From contig CAWFPS010000002.1 of NCBI GenBank assembly GCA_963817905.1, positions 124,001 to 188,000 of the forward strand: a DNA stretch of 64,000 nt. The letters are read 5' to 3'. Shown here piece by piece: positions 9,931 through 18,691 of the stretch. The position numbers and the translations under genes were made by a program. The stretch comes from VRUE01 sp963817905 (lineage in GTDB: Bacteria; Actinomycetota; Thermoleophilia; Solirubrobacterales; 70-9). Numbering within the stretch: position 1 is the first letter of the stretch; every line of letters starts with the position of its first letter. The notes under the pieces are model-generated. The model was not told the origin of the DNA. It saw only the letters and a list, made by a program, of their open reading frames with translations, and made no database searches.

Positions 9931-10539
9931 ATGGAGGCGGCGACCACAGAACGGGAGCTCAGCGGCGAGAAGGCCCAGCGCATCGTCGATGCGATGCGGG
10001 TCAGCGTCGCCAAGCGCGGTGCGGCGGGCTCGACGTTTGAGCACGTAGCCCGCGAGGCGGGGGTCAGCCGCGGCCTGCTGCACTATTACTTCGGCACCAA
10101 GGAGCGGCTCCTGGTCGAGGTCGTCCGCCGCGACGCCGAGATTCGCGTCGCCCGGCTCGACGAGCCGCTGGCCAAGGCGGAGACGGTCGACGATGTGATC
10201 GACGTCCTGCTCGCCAGCCTCAACGACCTAATCGACAACGAACCCACCTTCTTCCTCCTCCTCTACGAGCTGTTCAGCGCCGGACGCCGCAACCCCGAGA
10301 TCCAGCACGAGGTCGGCCAGCTCTTCGAGCGCACCCGCTCCCACGTCGCCGACGTACTGCGAGCGAAGGAGAGCGAGGGCGTGCTCAGCCTCCGTTATGA
10401 GGCCGAGGAGATCGTCTCCTACCTCTTCGCGATCGCCGACGGTTTCGCATTGCAGGCCCTCTCCGACACCGACCGCGACATCTCCGGCGGCCTCGCCGTA
10501 GCCGCCGCCGCGGGCCGTTACCTCTTCGTCTCCGAGTAG
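9931..10539 (+). CDS. TetR-family transcriptional regulator
   Basis: The 202-residue repressor-type protein has the TetR DNA-binding domain at about residues 13-60: KAQRIVDAMRVSVAKRGAAG, then the recognition region VAREAGVSRGLLHYYFGTKERLL. The C-terminal helical ligand domain follows. TetR proteins dimerise and release DNA on binding small molecules. Neighbours give no clear target; the adjacent downstream genes are decayed accessory sequence. Confidence 0.93.
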   Translation: MEAATTERELSGEKAQRIVDAMRVSVAKRGAAGSTFEHVAREAGVSRGLLHYYFGTKERLLVEVVRRDAEIRVARLDEPLAKAETVDDVIDVLLASLNDLIDNEPTFFLLLYELFSAGRRNPEIQHEVGQLFERTRSHVADVLRAKESEGVLSLRYEAEEIVSYLFAIADGFALQALSDTDRDISGGLAVAAAAGRYLFVSE

Positions 10540-11004
10540 CTGGTCAGATATAGCTGCGATTTACTGCTCCTCCTCTTGGGGGGTGTGCTCGTTCAGTTGG
10601 CAGTTCACGCTGCTAGCCGCCGCAGATACGGATAGAGTGCCCGCGCATCGTGGCAACGCAGCCCGGAACCAAAGGTCTCGGAAGCCGACCGCACAGGGCG
10701 TCTACTATCTATCTGATGCCGAAGATCCTTAAGAGGCTGCCATCGTCGATAGCTCATGTATCGACCGTGTTGCCTCGGTCGGATCTTGGGTGCAAAAGCA
10801 TCGTGAAAGCCCGCCGGTTGGGCGCCCTCTACGGAGCAAATAGCGTCTTCGCGCTGGACTTTACGCCGAGGGTTATTCCATTCTCGGAGCCGAAGGGACT
10901 GCGAGACGACTGGTTGGCGCTAGCCAGCGATTTCCGTGTCGTTACAGCTCGAGTCCAGCGCAAAATCGACCACGATCAGCTTTCGCAACGCAGCCTTCTG
11001 GGGA
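10540..11004. other. 465-bp stretch without a confident gene
   Basis: An open frame on the plus strand from an ATG at 10716 to 11021 codes about 101 residues (MPKILKRLPSSIAHVSTVL...). It has no recognised family and less GC-biased codon use than its neighbours, so it may be a decayed or foreign gene. Upstream of 10716 only unremarkable sequence is seen. Nothing else is supported here. Confidence 0.3.
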
Positions 11005-11296
11005 ATGGCCCCAGCAACTGAGCCGTCCGGGAAGGGCGATATCGATCCGCAGCTTCCGCCGGACCTATCGACGATGGAAGAGGTTGACGGTGAGCTCGTT
11101 GAAGACCCGAAAATTCGTCGCGCGATCGAGCTCTCGGTTCAGCAGAACATCCAGAATCATCTCCATCTTCGAGAGAAGGATCTACTTCCTGACGCTGAGG
11201 AGCTACGACACTTCGACCAGGTAGTGCCGGGGCTCGCTCGGTACCTGTCAACGAAAATGAGACACCCGTCGTTCGAATTTAGTGAGCAACCTCCTC
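11005..11296 (+). pseudogene. DUF2335-like membrane protein, N-terminal part cut by an IS3 element
   Basis: From the ATG at 11005 the frame codes a soluble segment with IRRAIELSVQQNIQNHLHL, then LPDAEELRHFDQVVPGLARYL. This last part resembles the LPxPxELxxYxxxxPGxAxRI pattern of DUF2335 proteins. The match is by recollection of the family pattern. The frame then runs into the IS end at 11297. The membrane-spanning C-terminal half expected for DUF2335 is found on the far side of the element. The two flanks partly overlap in homology, so a rearrangement beyond simple insertion is possible. Confidence 0.4.
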
Positions 11297-12283
11297 TGAT
11301 TCGGGCTTGTTGATCCACGCTGCCGTCGGCAGCGTGGGCGGCGTCGGCGCCCCGCGCACGAAGCGCTCGGGGTTGGCGGCGTAGGCGGCGGTGAGGACGG
11401 CCTGGCGGGCGGCGCGGGCCTTCTTGGCTTTGCCGTGGTGGACGGTCGCCGGCGTCATCAGGCCGATGCCGGAGTGGCGATGGTCGTGGTTGTACCAGCG
11501 AAAGAAGAAGCGGCAGAACTCCCGCGCCTGCTCGATCGAGTCAAAGCGGGCGGGGAAGGCCGGCCGGTACTTCAGGGTGCGGAACTGCGCCTCGGAGTAG
11601 GGGTTGTCGTTTGAGGTGTAGGGGCGGCTGTGGGTCTTGGTGACGCCGAGGTCGGCGAGCAGGAAGGCGACCGGCTTGGAGCGCATCGAGGTGCCGCGGT
11701 CGGCGTGCAGGGTGAGCCGCCCGCGGCCGATCGCCTGCTGCTCGGCCGATTGGGAGATCAGCGCTTCGGCCACGGAGGCCGACTCGCGCTCCTGCACGGT
11801 CCAGCCGACGACGTAGCGGCTGAAGACGTCGAGGATCACGTAGAGGTGGTAGCAGCGCCACTTCGCCGGGCCCTTGAGCTTGGAGATATCCTAGCTCCAA
11901 AGCTCGTTGGGGCGCTTCGCGAGCAGCTCGGGCTTCTCGTAGGGCGGGTGGGTGAGCTGGTCGCGGCGCTCGCGCACCTCGCCGCTCTCGGCCAGCAGCC
12001 GATACATGGTCCGCTCCGAGCACAGGTAGGCGCCCTCGTCGAGCAGCGTCGCCCACACCGCGGCGGGCGAGGAGTCGAGGAAGCGCTCGTCGTGCAGCTT
12101 GGCCAGGACGGCCTCGCGCTCGGCCTCGCTCAGCGCCCGTGCCGGGCGGGGCCGCGGCTTCCTTGGCCGCGGCTCGGGCGGGCGCCGGCGACGGTAGATC
12201 GTCGCCGGCGATGCCCCCAGCGCCCGGCAGGCCGGACGCGTGCCGATGATCGGTGTCAGCTCCTCGACAGTCGCCTCGATCAT
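11279..12283 (-). pseudogene. IS3 transposase OrfB with an internal nonsense codon
   Basis: The N-terminal part (12283 to 11891) has an HTH_21-like region and ends NELWS, then TAG, then DISKLKGP. IS3 integrases normally read ELWSWDITKLKGP here, so the TAG replaces the Trp codon TGG beside the first catalytic Asp. The rest (down to 11279) is an intact integrase core: HADRGTSMRSKPVAFLL, then TSNDNPYSEAQF with the late Asp/Glu. The final stop lies beyond the IS end, in flanking DNA. A single base change accounts for inactivation. Confidence 0.85.
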
Positions 12284-12798
12284 CGCTCGGTGCTCTCTTC
12301 GGCGCTCTCGGTCCCGAGCAGGTCCTCCAAGAGCGCTGAGACGTTTCCCTGCACCTCGATCACCTTGCGCGCCTTGGCCAGCTCGGCCTCGGCGCGCTCG
12401 GCGCGGCGGCGCAGCTCGGCGTTCTCCTTCTCGATCGGGTCGGCTCCCTTGCGGCCGCGCTTGCGCCCCAGCTCTCCTGCATCGCGCTGGCGGCGCCAGC
12501 TCGAGAGGTGCGAGGAGTAGAGGCCCTCGCGGCGCAGCAGGGCACCGAGCTCTCCGGGCTTCTTGCAGGCGTCGGCCTGCTTGAGGACCTTCAACTTGTA
12601 CTCGGCGGTGAAAGACCGGCGCTTGGGGCGCTCGGTCAGCTCGGGGTCGGGGACCGCCTCCGGCGCGGCGCTCCCGCCGGCCGCTTCACTTCTCTCGCCT
12701 TCGGCTCGCTCCGTTTCGCGGCCGGCGGCTTCGTCTCGGTTGATCAACGACATCACGTGCTCCAATCACGCCCTCGGGGTTCAGTAATTCCCGAATCA
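11297..12798 (-). mobile_element. IS3-family insertion sequence (about 1.5 kb)
   Basis: The ends share the inverted repeat TGATTCGGG (11297-11305) and CCCGAATCA (12790-12798), with TG...CA termini as is usual for IS3. Two reading frames on the minus strand overlap by ATGA, as in orfA/orfB of this family. No clear direct repeat of 3-4 bp was found beside the ends. The orfB frame has an in-frame stop, so the copy is probably immobile on its own. Confidence 0.8.
12280..12765 (-). CDS. IS3 transposase OrfA
   Basis: The 161-residue protein has the HTH_Tnp_1 region (RRSFTAEYKLKVLKQADAC, SHLSSWRRQRDAGELG) followed by a leucine-zipper-like helix (ENAELRRRAERAEAELAKAR). This is typical of OrfA, which binds the IS ends and partners OrfB. 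Its TGA overlaps the OrfB ATG (ATGA). Confidence 0.85.
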   Translation of the reverse strand: MEHVMSLINRDEAAGRETERAEGERSEAAGGSAAPEAVPDPELTERPKRRSFTAEYKLKVLKQADACKKPGELGALLRREGLYSSHLSSWRRQRDAGELGRKRGRKGADPIEKENAELRRRAERAEAELAKARKVIEVQGNVSALLEDLLGTESAEESTER

Positions 12799-13130
12799 TG
12801 CGTGTCTCACGTGACGTTGGCAGAGAGGGGCTGCGCGAGTCGCCGATGAGTGGCAGAAGGAGTCTGCACATCGGCGTGACATGGACAAAAAAGTCGTCGA
12901 TGGACAGCTCGCCGGCTGACCGCAGGTATCAGTGGTTCGCCTTCCTGCTGATTTTGGCGCTGATCGGTGCCAGCGTTTACCTGTTCACCATTGGCCAGGA
13001 CGTCATCGCATTCCTACTTGCGCTTACCACGGCCGCCTCGGTTGTCGTCAGAGCTTTGCTGGCGATGGTCGGCTCGAACGATTCGGGGGATGAGGAAAAT
13101 TCGTCCGATGGCAAACCCTCTGCTTCATAG
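12799..13130 (+). pseudogene. DUF2335-like membrane protein, C-terminal part with a frameshift
   Basis: Right of the IS3 element one frame reads VADEWQKESAHRRDMDKKVVDGQLA and stops. A frame one base away reads ADRRYQWFAFLLILALIGA and a second hydrophobic segment, ending at 13130. Joined, they match the His-Arg helix followed by a paired transmembrane region of DUF2335 proteins, so a one-base shift near 12915 has split the remnant. The same gene's N-terminal part probably lies left of the IS. Starting codons inside this block are not meaningful. Confidence 0.4.
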
Positions 13131-13198
13131 GTCCGCTTCAGGCGTGACCTGACTCACAGACGGCTGGCCGGTCGTTCGACAGGCTGGCTGTCCAGCCA

Positions 13199-15397
13199 AT
13201 GCGTGAGTTCATGGTCAGACTTGCAGGGTTCCTGGGGCGCCGCCGCCGCTGGGTCCTGGCGGCGTGGATCGCCGTCCTCGCGCTCACCCTGCCGATCGCC
13301 TTTCACCAGACCGATCACCTGACCGGGGGCGGCTTCGACGTTCCCGGCACGCAGTCAAAGGCGGTCAGCGATTCGCTCGAAGGCGACTTCGGCGATAAGG
13401 CCGGCCAGATCGCGGTGCTGTTGCAGGCCGAAGAGGGTGCCGGCCGTGCCGCCCGAGTGGCTGCGGTGGGGCGCGTCCGCCGCGCCGTGGCCGGCCTCGA
13501 AGAAGTAGAGCTGCCAGCGACCGCCGCCCGCAGGGCCGAGCTTGCCCTACAGCGCCGCGGCACGGCGATGCTGGCGCTGCACAGCGAAAAGTCCTCCGAC
13601 CTGCAGATCGACTCGGCGACGGACCTGCGCGAAGCGCTCGATCCCGGCACGGCTGTTGACGGGGTAACGACGTACCTCGCCGGGCAGCCGACGATCTGGG
13701 CCGGCATGCAGGAGCTCTCCAAGGAAGACCTGGCGAAAGCGGAGGCCGGCGGCTTCCCGATCGTCGCGATCATCCTGTTGGTCGTCTTCGGCTCGCTCGC
13801 GGCGGCGGCGCTGCCGCTGGTGCTCGGTTTCGTCAGCGTGATCGTCACCGGGGCGCTGATCTACTTCCTCTCGCTGCAGGTCGAGACCTCGGTCTTCGTC
13901 ACCAACATGGCCTCGATGATTGGGATCGGGGTGGCGATCGACTACTCCCTCTTCATCCTCGCCCGCTATCGCGAGGAGCGGGCGAGCGGGCGCGACAAGG
14001 ACGCCGCGCGCGCCGAGGCGCTCTCCACCTCGGGCCTGGCCGTCGCCTTCTCCGGCCTCGCCGTGATCGTCTCCCTGGCCGGCCTCTGGATGGTCGACAA
14101 CCAGGCGCTGCGCTCGATGGCGCTCGGCGCGATGACGGTCGTCGCCGTCTCGATTCTCACCGCGGTCACCCTGCTCCCCGCCCTGATCGCGCTGCTCGGC
14201 GACCGCGTGATGCCCGGCGGCATCGTCGCCAAGGTGCTCGGGGTCTTCCGCCGCGGCGGCGAGCGGCCCGACCGCGAGGCGTTCTGGGTGCGCTGGACGA
14301 CGCGGGTCATGGCCCACCCCTGGGTCGCGGTCTTCGGCGTCTCCGCGGTGCTGCTCACCCTGGCGATCCCCCTGCTCTCGGTCGAGACCGGCACCCAGGC
14401 GATCAAGCAGTTCCCCGCCGGCAGCGACGTGCGAGTCGGCAACGAACTCGCCTCCAAACAGCTCGGCGGCGGCACTGACCCGGTGCAGATCGTCGCCTCC
14501 TTCCCCGCCGGGAACGGCGTCCGCGGCGAGCGCGCTCCAATCGCCGGCTTCACCCGCACGATCGCCTCGACGCCCGGCGTCAGCTCCGTGGCGCCGCCGG
14601 CCTTCGCCGGCAACCGCGTCCTGATCCAGGCCACGCCAAGCGCGCCCAGCGAGTCCGACGCGACGATCGCCCTGGTCGAACGGTTGCGCGACAGAGTCGT
14701 GCCCGCCAGCGCGCTCGCTCACGTCGCCACGGTCGACGTCGGCGGCGAAACCGCTCGCAGCCAGGACGCCCGCGACCAGGTCAGCGGCTCGATGTGGAAG
14801 ATCGTCCTCTTCGTCCTCGCGCTCAGCTTCCTGGTGCTGATGGTGATGCTGCGCTCGCTGCTCTTGCCGCTGAAGGCGGTGCTGATGAACCTGCTCTCGA
14901 TCGGGGCCGCCTTCGGCGTCCTCGTCGCGATCTTCCAGTGGGGCTGGTTCTCAAACCTGCTCGGCTTCGAGAGCCAGGGCGCCCTGGACACGATCAACGT
15001 GCCGCTGATCTTCGCCATCGTCTTCGGGCTCTCGATGGACTACGAGGTCTTCCTGATGTCGCGCATCCGCGAGCACTACCTCGAGCACGGCGACAACGAG
15101 CGCGCCGTCGCCGAAGGGCTCTCGACCAGCGCCCGCACGATCTCCTCCGCGGCCCTGATCATGACCTCGGTCTTCGCCGTCTTCGTGCTCACCGGCGTGC
15201 CCTCGATCAAGGAGCTGGGCCTCGGCTGCGCGGTGGCGATCGCCCTCGACGCCACCCTGGTCCGCCTCATTCTGGTCCCCGCCGCGATGAAGCTGTTCGG
15301 CGACTGGAACTGGTGGATGCCGTCGTGGCTCGACCGGGCATTGCCGGACCTCAGCTTTGAGAGCGGCGTTCCCGAGCCCGAGCCTGCAGAGGCCTGA
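13199..15397 (+). CDS. MMPL-family RND transporter
   Basis: The 732-residue inner-membrane exporter has two homologous halves, each with one leading helix, an extracytoplasmic domain and a bundle of hydrophobic helices. The sequences IGIGVAIDYSLFILARYREE and VFGLSMDYEVFLMSRIREHY are the conserved D-Y proton-relay segments of MMPL proteins. These exporters use the proton gradient to move lipids or drugs. An alternative start is the ATG at 13211 (MVRLAGFLGRRRRW). A long inverted-repeat element begins within the stop codon. Confidence 0.95.
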   Translation: MREFMVRLAGFLGRRRRWVLAAWIAVLALTLPIAFHQTDHLTGGGFDVPGTQSKAVSDSLEGDFGDKAGQIAVLLQAEEGAGRAARVAAVGRVRRAVAGLEEVELPATAARRAELALQRRGTAMLALHSEKSSDLQIDSATDLREALDPGTAVDGVTTYLAGQPTIWAGMQELSKEDLAKAEAGGFPIVAIILLVVFGSLAAAALPLVLGFVSVIVTGALIYFLSLQVETSVFVTNMASMIGIGVAIDYSLFILARYREERASGRDKDAARAEALSTSGLAVAFSGLAVIVSLAGLWMVDNQALRSMALGAMTVVAVSILTAVTLLPALIALLGDRVMPGGIVAKVLGVFRRGGERPDREAFWVRWTTRVMAHPWVAVFGVSAVLLTLAIPLLSVETGTQAIKQFPAGSDVRVGNELASKQLGGGTDPVQIVASFPAGNGVRGERAPIAGFTRTIASTPGVSSVAPPAFAGNRVLIQATPSAPSESDATIALVERLRDRVVPASALAHVATVDVGGETARSQDARDQVSGSMWKIVLFVLALSFLVLMVMLRSLLLPLKAVLMNLLSIGAAFGVLVAIFQWGWFSNLLGFESQGALDTINVPLIFAIVFGLSMDYEVFLMSRIREHYLEHGDNERAVAEGLSTSARTISSAALIMTSVFAVFVLTGVPSIKELGLGCAVAIALDATLVRLILVPAAMKLFGDWNWWMPSWLDRALPDLSFESGVPEPEPAEA

Positions 15398-15509
15398 GCC
15401 CTGCCCCGGCAGGGGTTCCACTTAACTTTTTGGTGAGTTCTCTGTGGCCTTGCGAGAGCCGGGTCGACCAAAAAGTACAAGACGTTCCACCCCTGCCGGG
15501 GCAGGGCTC
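15396..15509 (+). repeat. Palindromic element A (family 1), 114 bp
   Basis: A perfect 20-bp outer stem (15396-15415 and 15490-15509, core CTGCCCCGGCAGGGG) encloses a 74-bp interior. The interior begins TTCCACTTAACTTTTT and ends AAAAAGTACAAGACGTTCCA. ACTTTTTGGT and ACCAAAAAGT form an inner stem. The left arm starts inside the MMPL stop codon. The same interior, reverse-complemented, is found at 55341-55415, with outer arms that differ at two paired positions and remain fully complementary. Confidence 0.92.
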
Positions 15510-15523
15510 AATACGCTGTCGGC

Positions 15524-16930
15524 GTGAGTGACGATCTTGCCTTTGCTGGAGCGGCGAAACTGGCCGAGCTCGTGCGGGCGGGGGACGTTTCGCCGACCGA
15601 GCTGGTGCAGCTCTATCTCGACCGGATCGGGCGGTTCGATCCACAGCTGAACGCCTTTCGGGTGGTGCTGGCGGAGCGGGCCATGGTGGAAGCCGAGCAG
15701 GCTGAGGCGCGGCTTCGGGCGGGGGACGAGCGACCGCTGCTCGGGGTGCCGATCGCGCTCAAGGACAACCAGGACCTGGCCGGGGAGCTGACCTGCAACG
15801 GCACCGACGCCTACCCCGATCCGGCAACTGCCGACGATGAGATGGTGCGGCGCCTGCGCGAGGCGGGTGCGATCGTCCTCGGCAAGACGCACCTGCCCGA
15901 GCTGGCGATCTGCGGCTTCACCGAGTCCGCGACCTGGGGGGTGACGCGAAATCCGTGGGACGCCCAGCGCACTCCCGGGGGGTCCAGCGGCGGCAGCGCC
16001 GCGGCGGTTGCCGCGGGCCTGGTGCCGATCGCATCGGCCTCCGACGGGGCCGGCTCGATCCGCATCCCGGCCGCGTCCTGTGGCCTTTTCGGCCTCAAGC
16101 CACAACGGGGCCGCGTCTCCCTCGCCCCCTTCGCCGAGCACTGGAACGGTCTCTCGGTCAACGGCTGCGTCAGCCGTTCGGTGCTCGACACGGCGCTCTA
16201 CCTCGACCTCGTCAGCGGCGGCTCACGCGAGGCGGGAGCACCCCCGCCACCCGAGCGCCCCTTCGTCGAGGCGGCCCAGCGCTCCCCGGGGAAGCTGCGC
16301 ATCGCCTGGTCGACCGCGATACCGCGCGCGCTTGCCCCGCCGACGGTCTCAAGCGAGGCCAAGGGTGCTGTCACCGAGACGGCCGAGCTGCTGCGCGGGC
16401 TCGGCCACGAGGTCTCCGCCGCCGATCCCGCCTGGGGCTCGATCGGCAACAACTCGGTGCCGCGATACCTGCGCGGCATCGCCGAAGACGTCGCCCGCAC
16501 GCCGCGACCCGAGCGGCTCGAGCGCCGCACGCGGGGGATGGCTCGGCTGGGCGGGCTTGTTCCGGATCGGGTCTTCGAGGCGGCGCGGCGCGGCGCGGAG
16601 GCCGACGCCGCCCGTGTCAACGCCATCTTCGACTCCCACGACCTGCTGATGACTCCGGTGATGGGCGGCACCGCACTGCCCGTGCGCCGCTGGCAGGGAA
16701 GAGGCCCGCTCTGGACCCTGCTCGGCATGAGCCGCTTCTACCCCTACTGCATCCCCTGGAACCACCTGGGCAACCCAGCCATGTCCATCCCCGCCGGCTT
16801 CGCCCCCAACGGCATGCCCCTGGCAGTACAAATAATCGCCCGCCCCAACGACGAGCCCACACTCCTCTCCCTGGCGGCCCAGCTAGAGACCGAGCGCCCC
16901 TGGGCCGAAAACCACCCCCCGATCTCCTGA
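15524..16930 (+). CDS. Amidase-signature family hydrolase
   Basis: The 468-residue amidase has the Ser-cisSer-Lys catalytic set: Lys in ALKDNQD near 78, the cis-Ser in the glycine-rich GGSSGGSAAAVAAG near 152, and the nucleophile Ser in DGAGSIRIPA near 177. Family members hydrolyse small amides, and related GatA proteins act in tRNA amidation. There are no gatB/gatC neighbours, so a stand-alone amidase is more likely. GTG start at 15524. Confidence 0.93.
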   Translation: MSDDLAFAGAAKLAELVRAGDVSPTELVQLYLDRIGRFDPQLNAFRVVLAERAMVEAEQAEARLRAGDERPLLGVPIALKDNQDLAGELTCNGTDAYPDPATADDEMVRRLREAGAIVLGKTHLPELAICGFTESATWGVTRNPWDAQRTPGGSSGGSAAAVAAGLVPIASASDGAGSIRIPAASCGLFGLKPQRGRVSLAPFAEHWNGLSVNGCVSRSVLDTALYLDLVSGGSREAGAPPPPERPFVEAAQRSPGKLRIAWSTAIPRALAPPTVSSEAKGAVTETAELLRGLGHEVSAADPAWGSIGNNSVPRYLRGIAEDVARTPRPERLERRTRGMARLGGLVPDRVFEAARRGAEADAARVNAIFDSHDLLMTPVMGGTALPVRRWQGRGPLWTLLGMSRFYPYCIPWNHLGNPAMSIPAGFAPNGMPLAVQIIARPNDEPTLLSLAAQLETERPWAENHPPIS

Positions 16931-16968
16931 GCTGAATCGGCGACCGGAGGGGGTCTACGACGCTCGGG

Positions 16969-18252
16969 TCAACCAAACACCTTGCGCATCCGAGCAATCT
17001 CCCGGATCGACCCCCGTGGACGGACCCGCCGCGTGAGGATCATCTTGACCGGGTTCGCATCGGGCTTGCTCATGCCGACGAAGTCGGCCCAGCTCGCCTC
17101 GAGCGTCAGTGTCGGGTTCGGTGCTTCGCCCGGTTCGGCGCGCGAGGAGCCGTTGTCTAGCACCAGGTGCCAGGGCTCGGCGTCGGTGAAGCGCCACTGG
17201 TAGACGAGCGGCGAGCCGTTGGCGGCGGCGGGGTTCGCCGCCCGCTTGACCACCTCGAAGTAGAGCTTTTGCAGCTCCGGCGTCGCTTCGGGCGTGGCGT
17301 CGGGGGGGCCGATGATGCCGCCCATCATCAGCTTCACCTGGTTCGCCGCGACTTCCTCGGGCGTCGCCTCGGGGTCGAAGGGGAAGACGCCCGGCGGCAT
17401 CTCCTCGGTCGGGTAGCCGATCGTGCGCCAGCGCTGGCGAATCAGTTTGAGCCCGAAGGCGAAGATGTCCTCGAGCGAGAAGCCGTAGCACTCGGTGTAT
17501 TCGCGGTCCATGTTCGGCGGTGAGAACACGGCGGGGCCGTAGGGAAGCACTTCGCGCAGCAGGTCGGTCACCGCGGCCCGGTTCTCCTCCCAGCCGGGCG
17601 CGCCTTCGGCGAGCAGCTCGGAGAGCACCTTGACCCCGAAGCCGATGTGGCGCTGCTCGTCACGGGAGACATTGGCGATGCCGGAGCTGAAGCCGGGCAT
17701 CGTTTCCTCGGAGGCGAAGAAGTCCTCGATGAAGTGCTGGCCGGGCTGGGCGAGCGAGCCCTCGACGATCAGGTGATAGAGGGTGATCGCCTGCGCGTAC
17801 TTGGGCAGCGAGCGGTCCTTGGTCAGTTCCTCGGCCATCACGTCGAGCCGGTCGAAGATGCCGCGGTAGCCCCAGTTGAGCTGCGGCAGGGTGGAGGAGA
17901 GCGTCTGCTGCAGGGTCTCGCCGCCGACGCCGATCACCTCCTTGAAGAAGCGGTGGAAGAAGACCGAGTGGCGCACCTCGTCGACCTGCTGGGTGGCGAG
18001 GAAGTAGGACTGCTCCTCGGTCGGGGCGGCGGTGATGTAGGGGGCGAGGGTGTCGGCGACCCGGTCCTCGCCGTAGAAGAACATCGAGTAGATCCACATC
18101 GCCGAGCGCCGCTGGATGTCGCTGAGGCGGTCCCAGCCCGCCCGGTCGGCGGAGAAGTCGAGGTCGTAAGCGCTCCAGTTGCCACCCTCCCAGCGCTTGT
18201 AGAGGTCCTCGTAGGTGACGTTGCTCATCAGGCTCTGCGACGCGACGCTCAT
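16969..18252 (-). CDS. R2-like diiron protein fused to an SCP2 lipid-binding domain
   Basis: The first 300 residues of this 427-residue protein are a ferritin-like helical domain of the ribonucleotide reductase R2 / R2lox superfamily. Metal-ligand motifs include EDRVAD, DEVRHSVFFHRFF and RDEQRHIGFG (two ExxH motifs). Residues about 315-405 look like an SCP2 sterol/lipid-transfer domain (LVYQWRFTDAEPWHLVLDNG, then PTLTLEASWADFVGM). No R1 subunit gene is nearby. An R2lox-like oxidase acting on a hydrophobic substrate held by the SCP2 domain is plausible but is inference. It converges with the amidase gene. Confidence 0.8.
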   Translation of the reverse strand: MSVASQSLMSNVTYEDLYKRWEGGNWSAYDLDFSADRAGWDRLSDIQRRSAMWIYSMFFYGEDRVADTLAPYITAAPTEEQSYFLATQQVDEVRHSVFFHRFFKEVIGVGGETLQQTLSSTLPQLNWGYRGIFDRLDVMAEELTKDRSLPKYAQAITLYHLIVEGSLAQPGQHFIEDFFASEETMPGFSSGIANVSRDEQRHIGFGVKVLSELLAEGAPGWEENRAAVTDLLREVLPYGPAVFSPPNMDREYTECYGFSLEDIFAFGLKLIRQRWRTIGYPTEEMPPGVFPFDPEATPEEVAANQVKLMMGGIIGPPDATPEATPELQKLYFEVVKRAANPAAANGSPLVYQWRFTDAEPWHLVLDNGSSRAEPGEAPNPTLTLEASWADFVGMSKPDANPVKMILTRRVRPRGSIREIARMRKVFG

Positions 18253-18377
18253 CTTTCTCCTTTTGCTGATCCGGCGGGCGGCTGCACGGGGAGGTTACCG
18301 CCAAACTGGCCAGTCAGCCAGGAAGCCTTCCGGATGGCGGCTCTAGATAAGAAATGGGCGCGGTGAGAGTGGCAAGA

Positions 18378-18408
18378 ACACCGGTAAAACACCGGTAATT
18401 TACTGGTG
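18378..18408. promoter_or_regulatory. Three-site operator array upstream of the RHH gene
   Basis: Two direct copies of ACACCGGTAA (18378-18387, 18389-18398) and one inverted near-copy (TTACTGGTG, 18400-18408) repeat every 11 bp, one helical turn. They sit 38-68 bp before the RHH start, next to a possible CATACT -10 box. Ribbon-helix-helix dimers commonly bind such phased short repeats cooperatively. Confidence 0.65.
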
Positions 18409-18445
18409 ATATGCCATACTCTGGTACCAACCAAGAGGAGCGAAG

Positions 18446-18646
18446 ATGACCAAGGTGACCGTTGAGATGAATGACAATCTGGCGTCTGTGCTCGATGAGC
18501 TGGCCAGCAAACAGGACGCTTCGAAGGCGGCCGTGATTCGCCGTGGCTTGACTCTGATGAAGCTGATCGAGGACCAGAAGGTCGAGGGCTACACGCTGAA
18601 CCTCTCAAAAGAGGGGGAGGACAAGCGCGAGATCCTTATCCCATGA
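18446..18646 (+). CDS. Ribbon-helix-helix (CopG/Arc-type) DNA-binding protein
   Basis: The 66-residue protein has a beta strand (TKVTVEMNDN) followed by two helices (LASVLDELASKQDAS, KAAVIRRGLTLMKLIED), the RHH fold, then a short polar tail. A clear AAGAGGAG ribosome site precedes the ATG. The phased repeats just upstream suggest autoregulation. No toxin-like partner follows; the next gene codes a two-helix membrane protein, so this is not an ordinary toxin-antitoxin pair as far as can be seen. Confidence 0.8.
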   Translation: MTKVTVEMNDNLASVLDELASKQDASKAAVIRRGLTLMKLIEDQKVEGYTLNLSKEGEDKREILIP

Positions 18647-18650
18647 GCAA

Positions 18651-18690
18651 TTTTCGCAAAGTTTTGTGAAAAATGGAATAATCTTGCGCC
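18651..18690 (+). promoter_or_regulatory. Palindrome and promoter-like boxes before the two-helix membrane protein
   Basis: TTTTCGCAAA (18651-18660) and TTTTGTGAAAA (18662-18672) form a near-perfect palindrome. A GAATAATC box follows about 10 bp later, close to the GTG start. This looks like an operator overlapping a promoter, with a very short leader. Confidence 0.45.
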
Positions 18691-18691
18691 A

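Noticed and set aside
13547..14722. Long minus-strand frame inside the MMPL gene
   Set aside because: Low-complexity Gly/Asp/Arg composition typical of antisense frames in GC-rich genes; the MMPL protein is clearly real.
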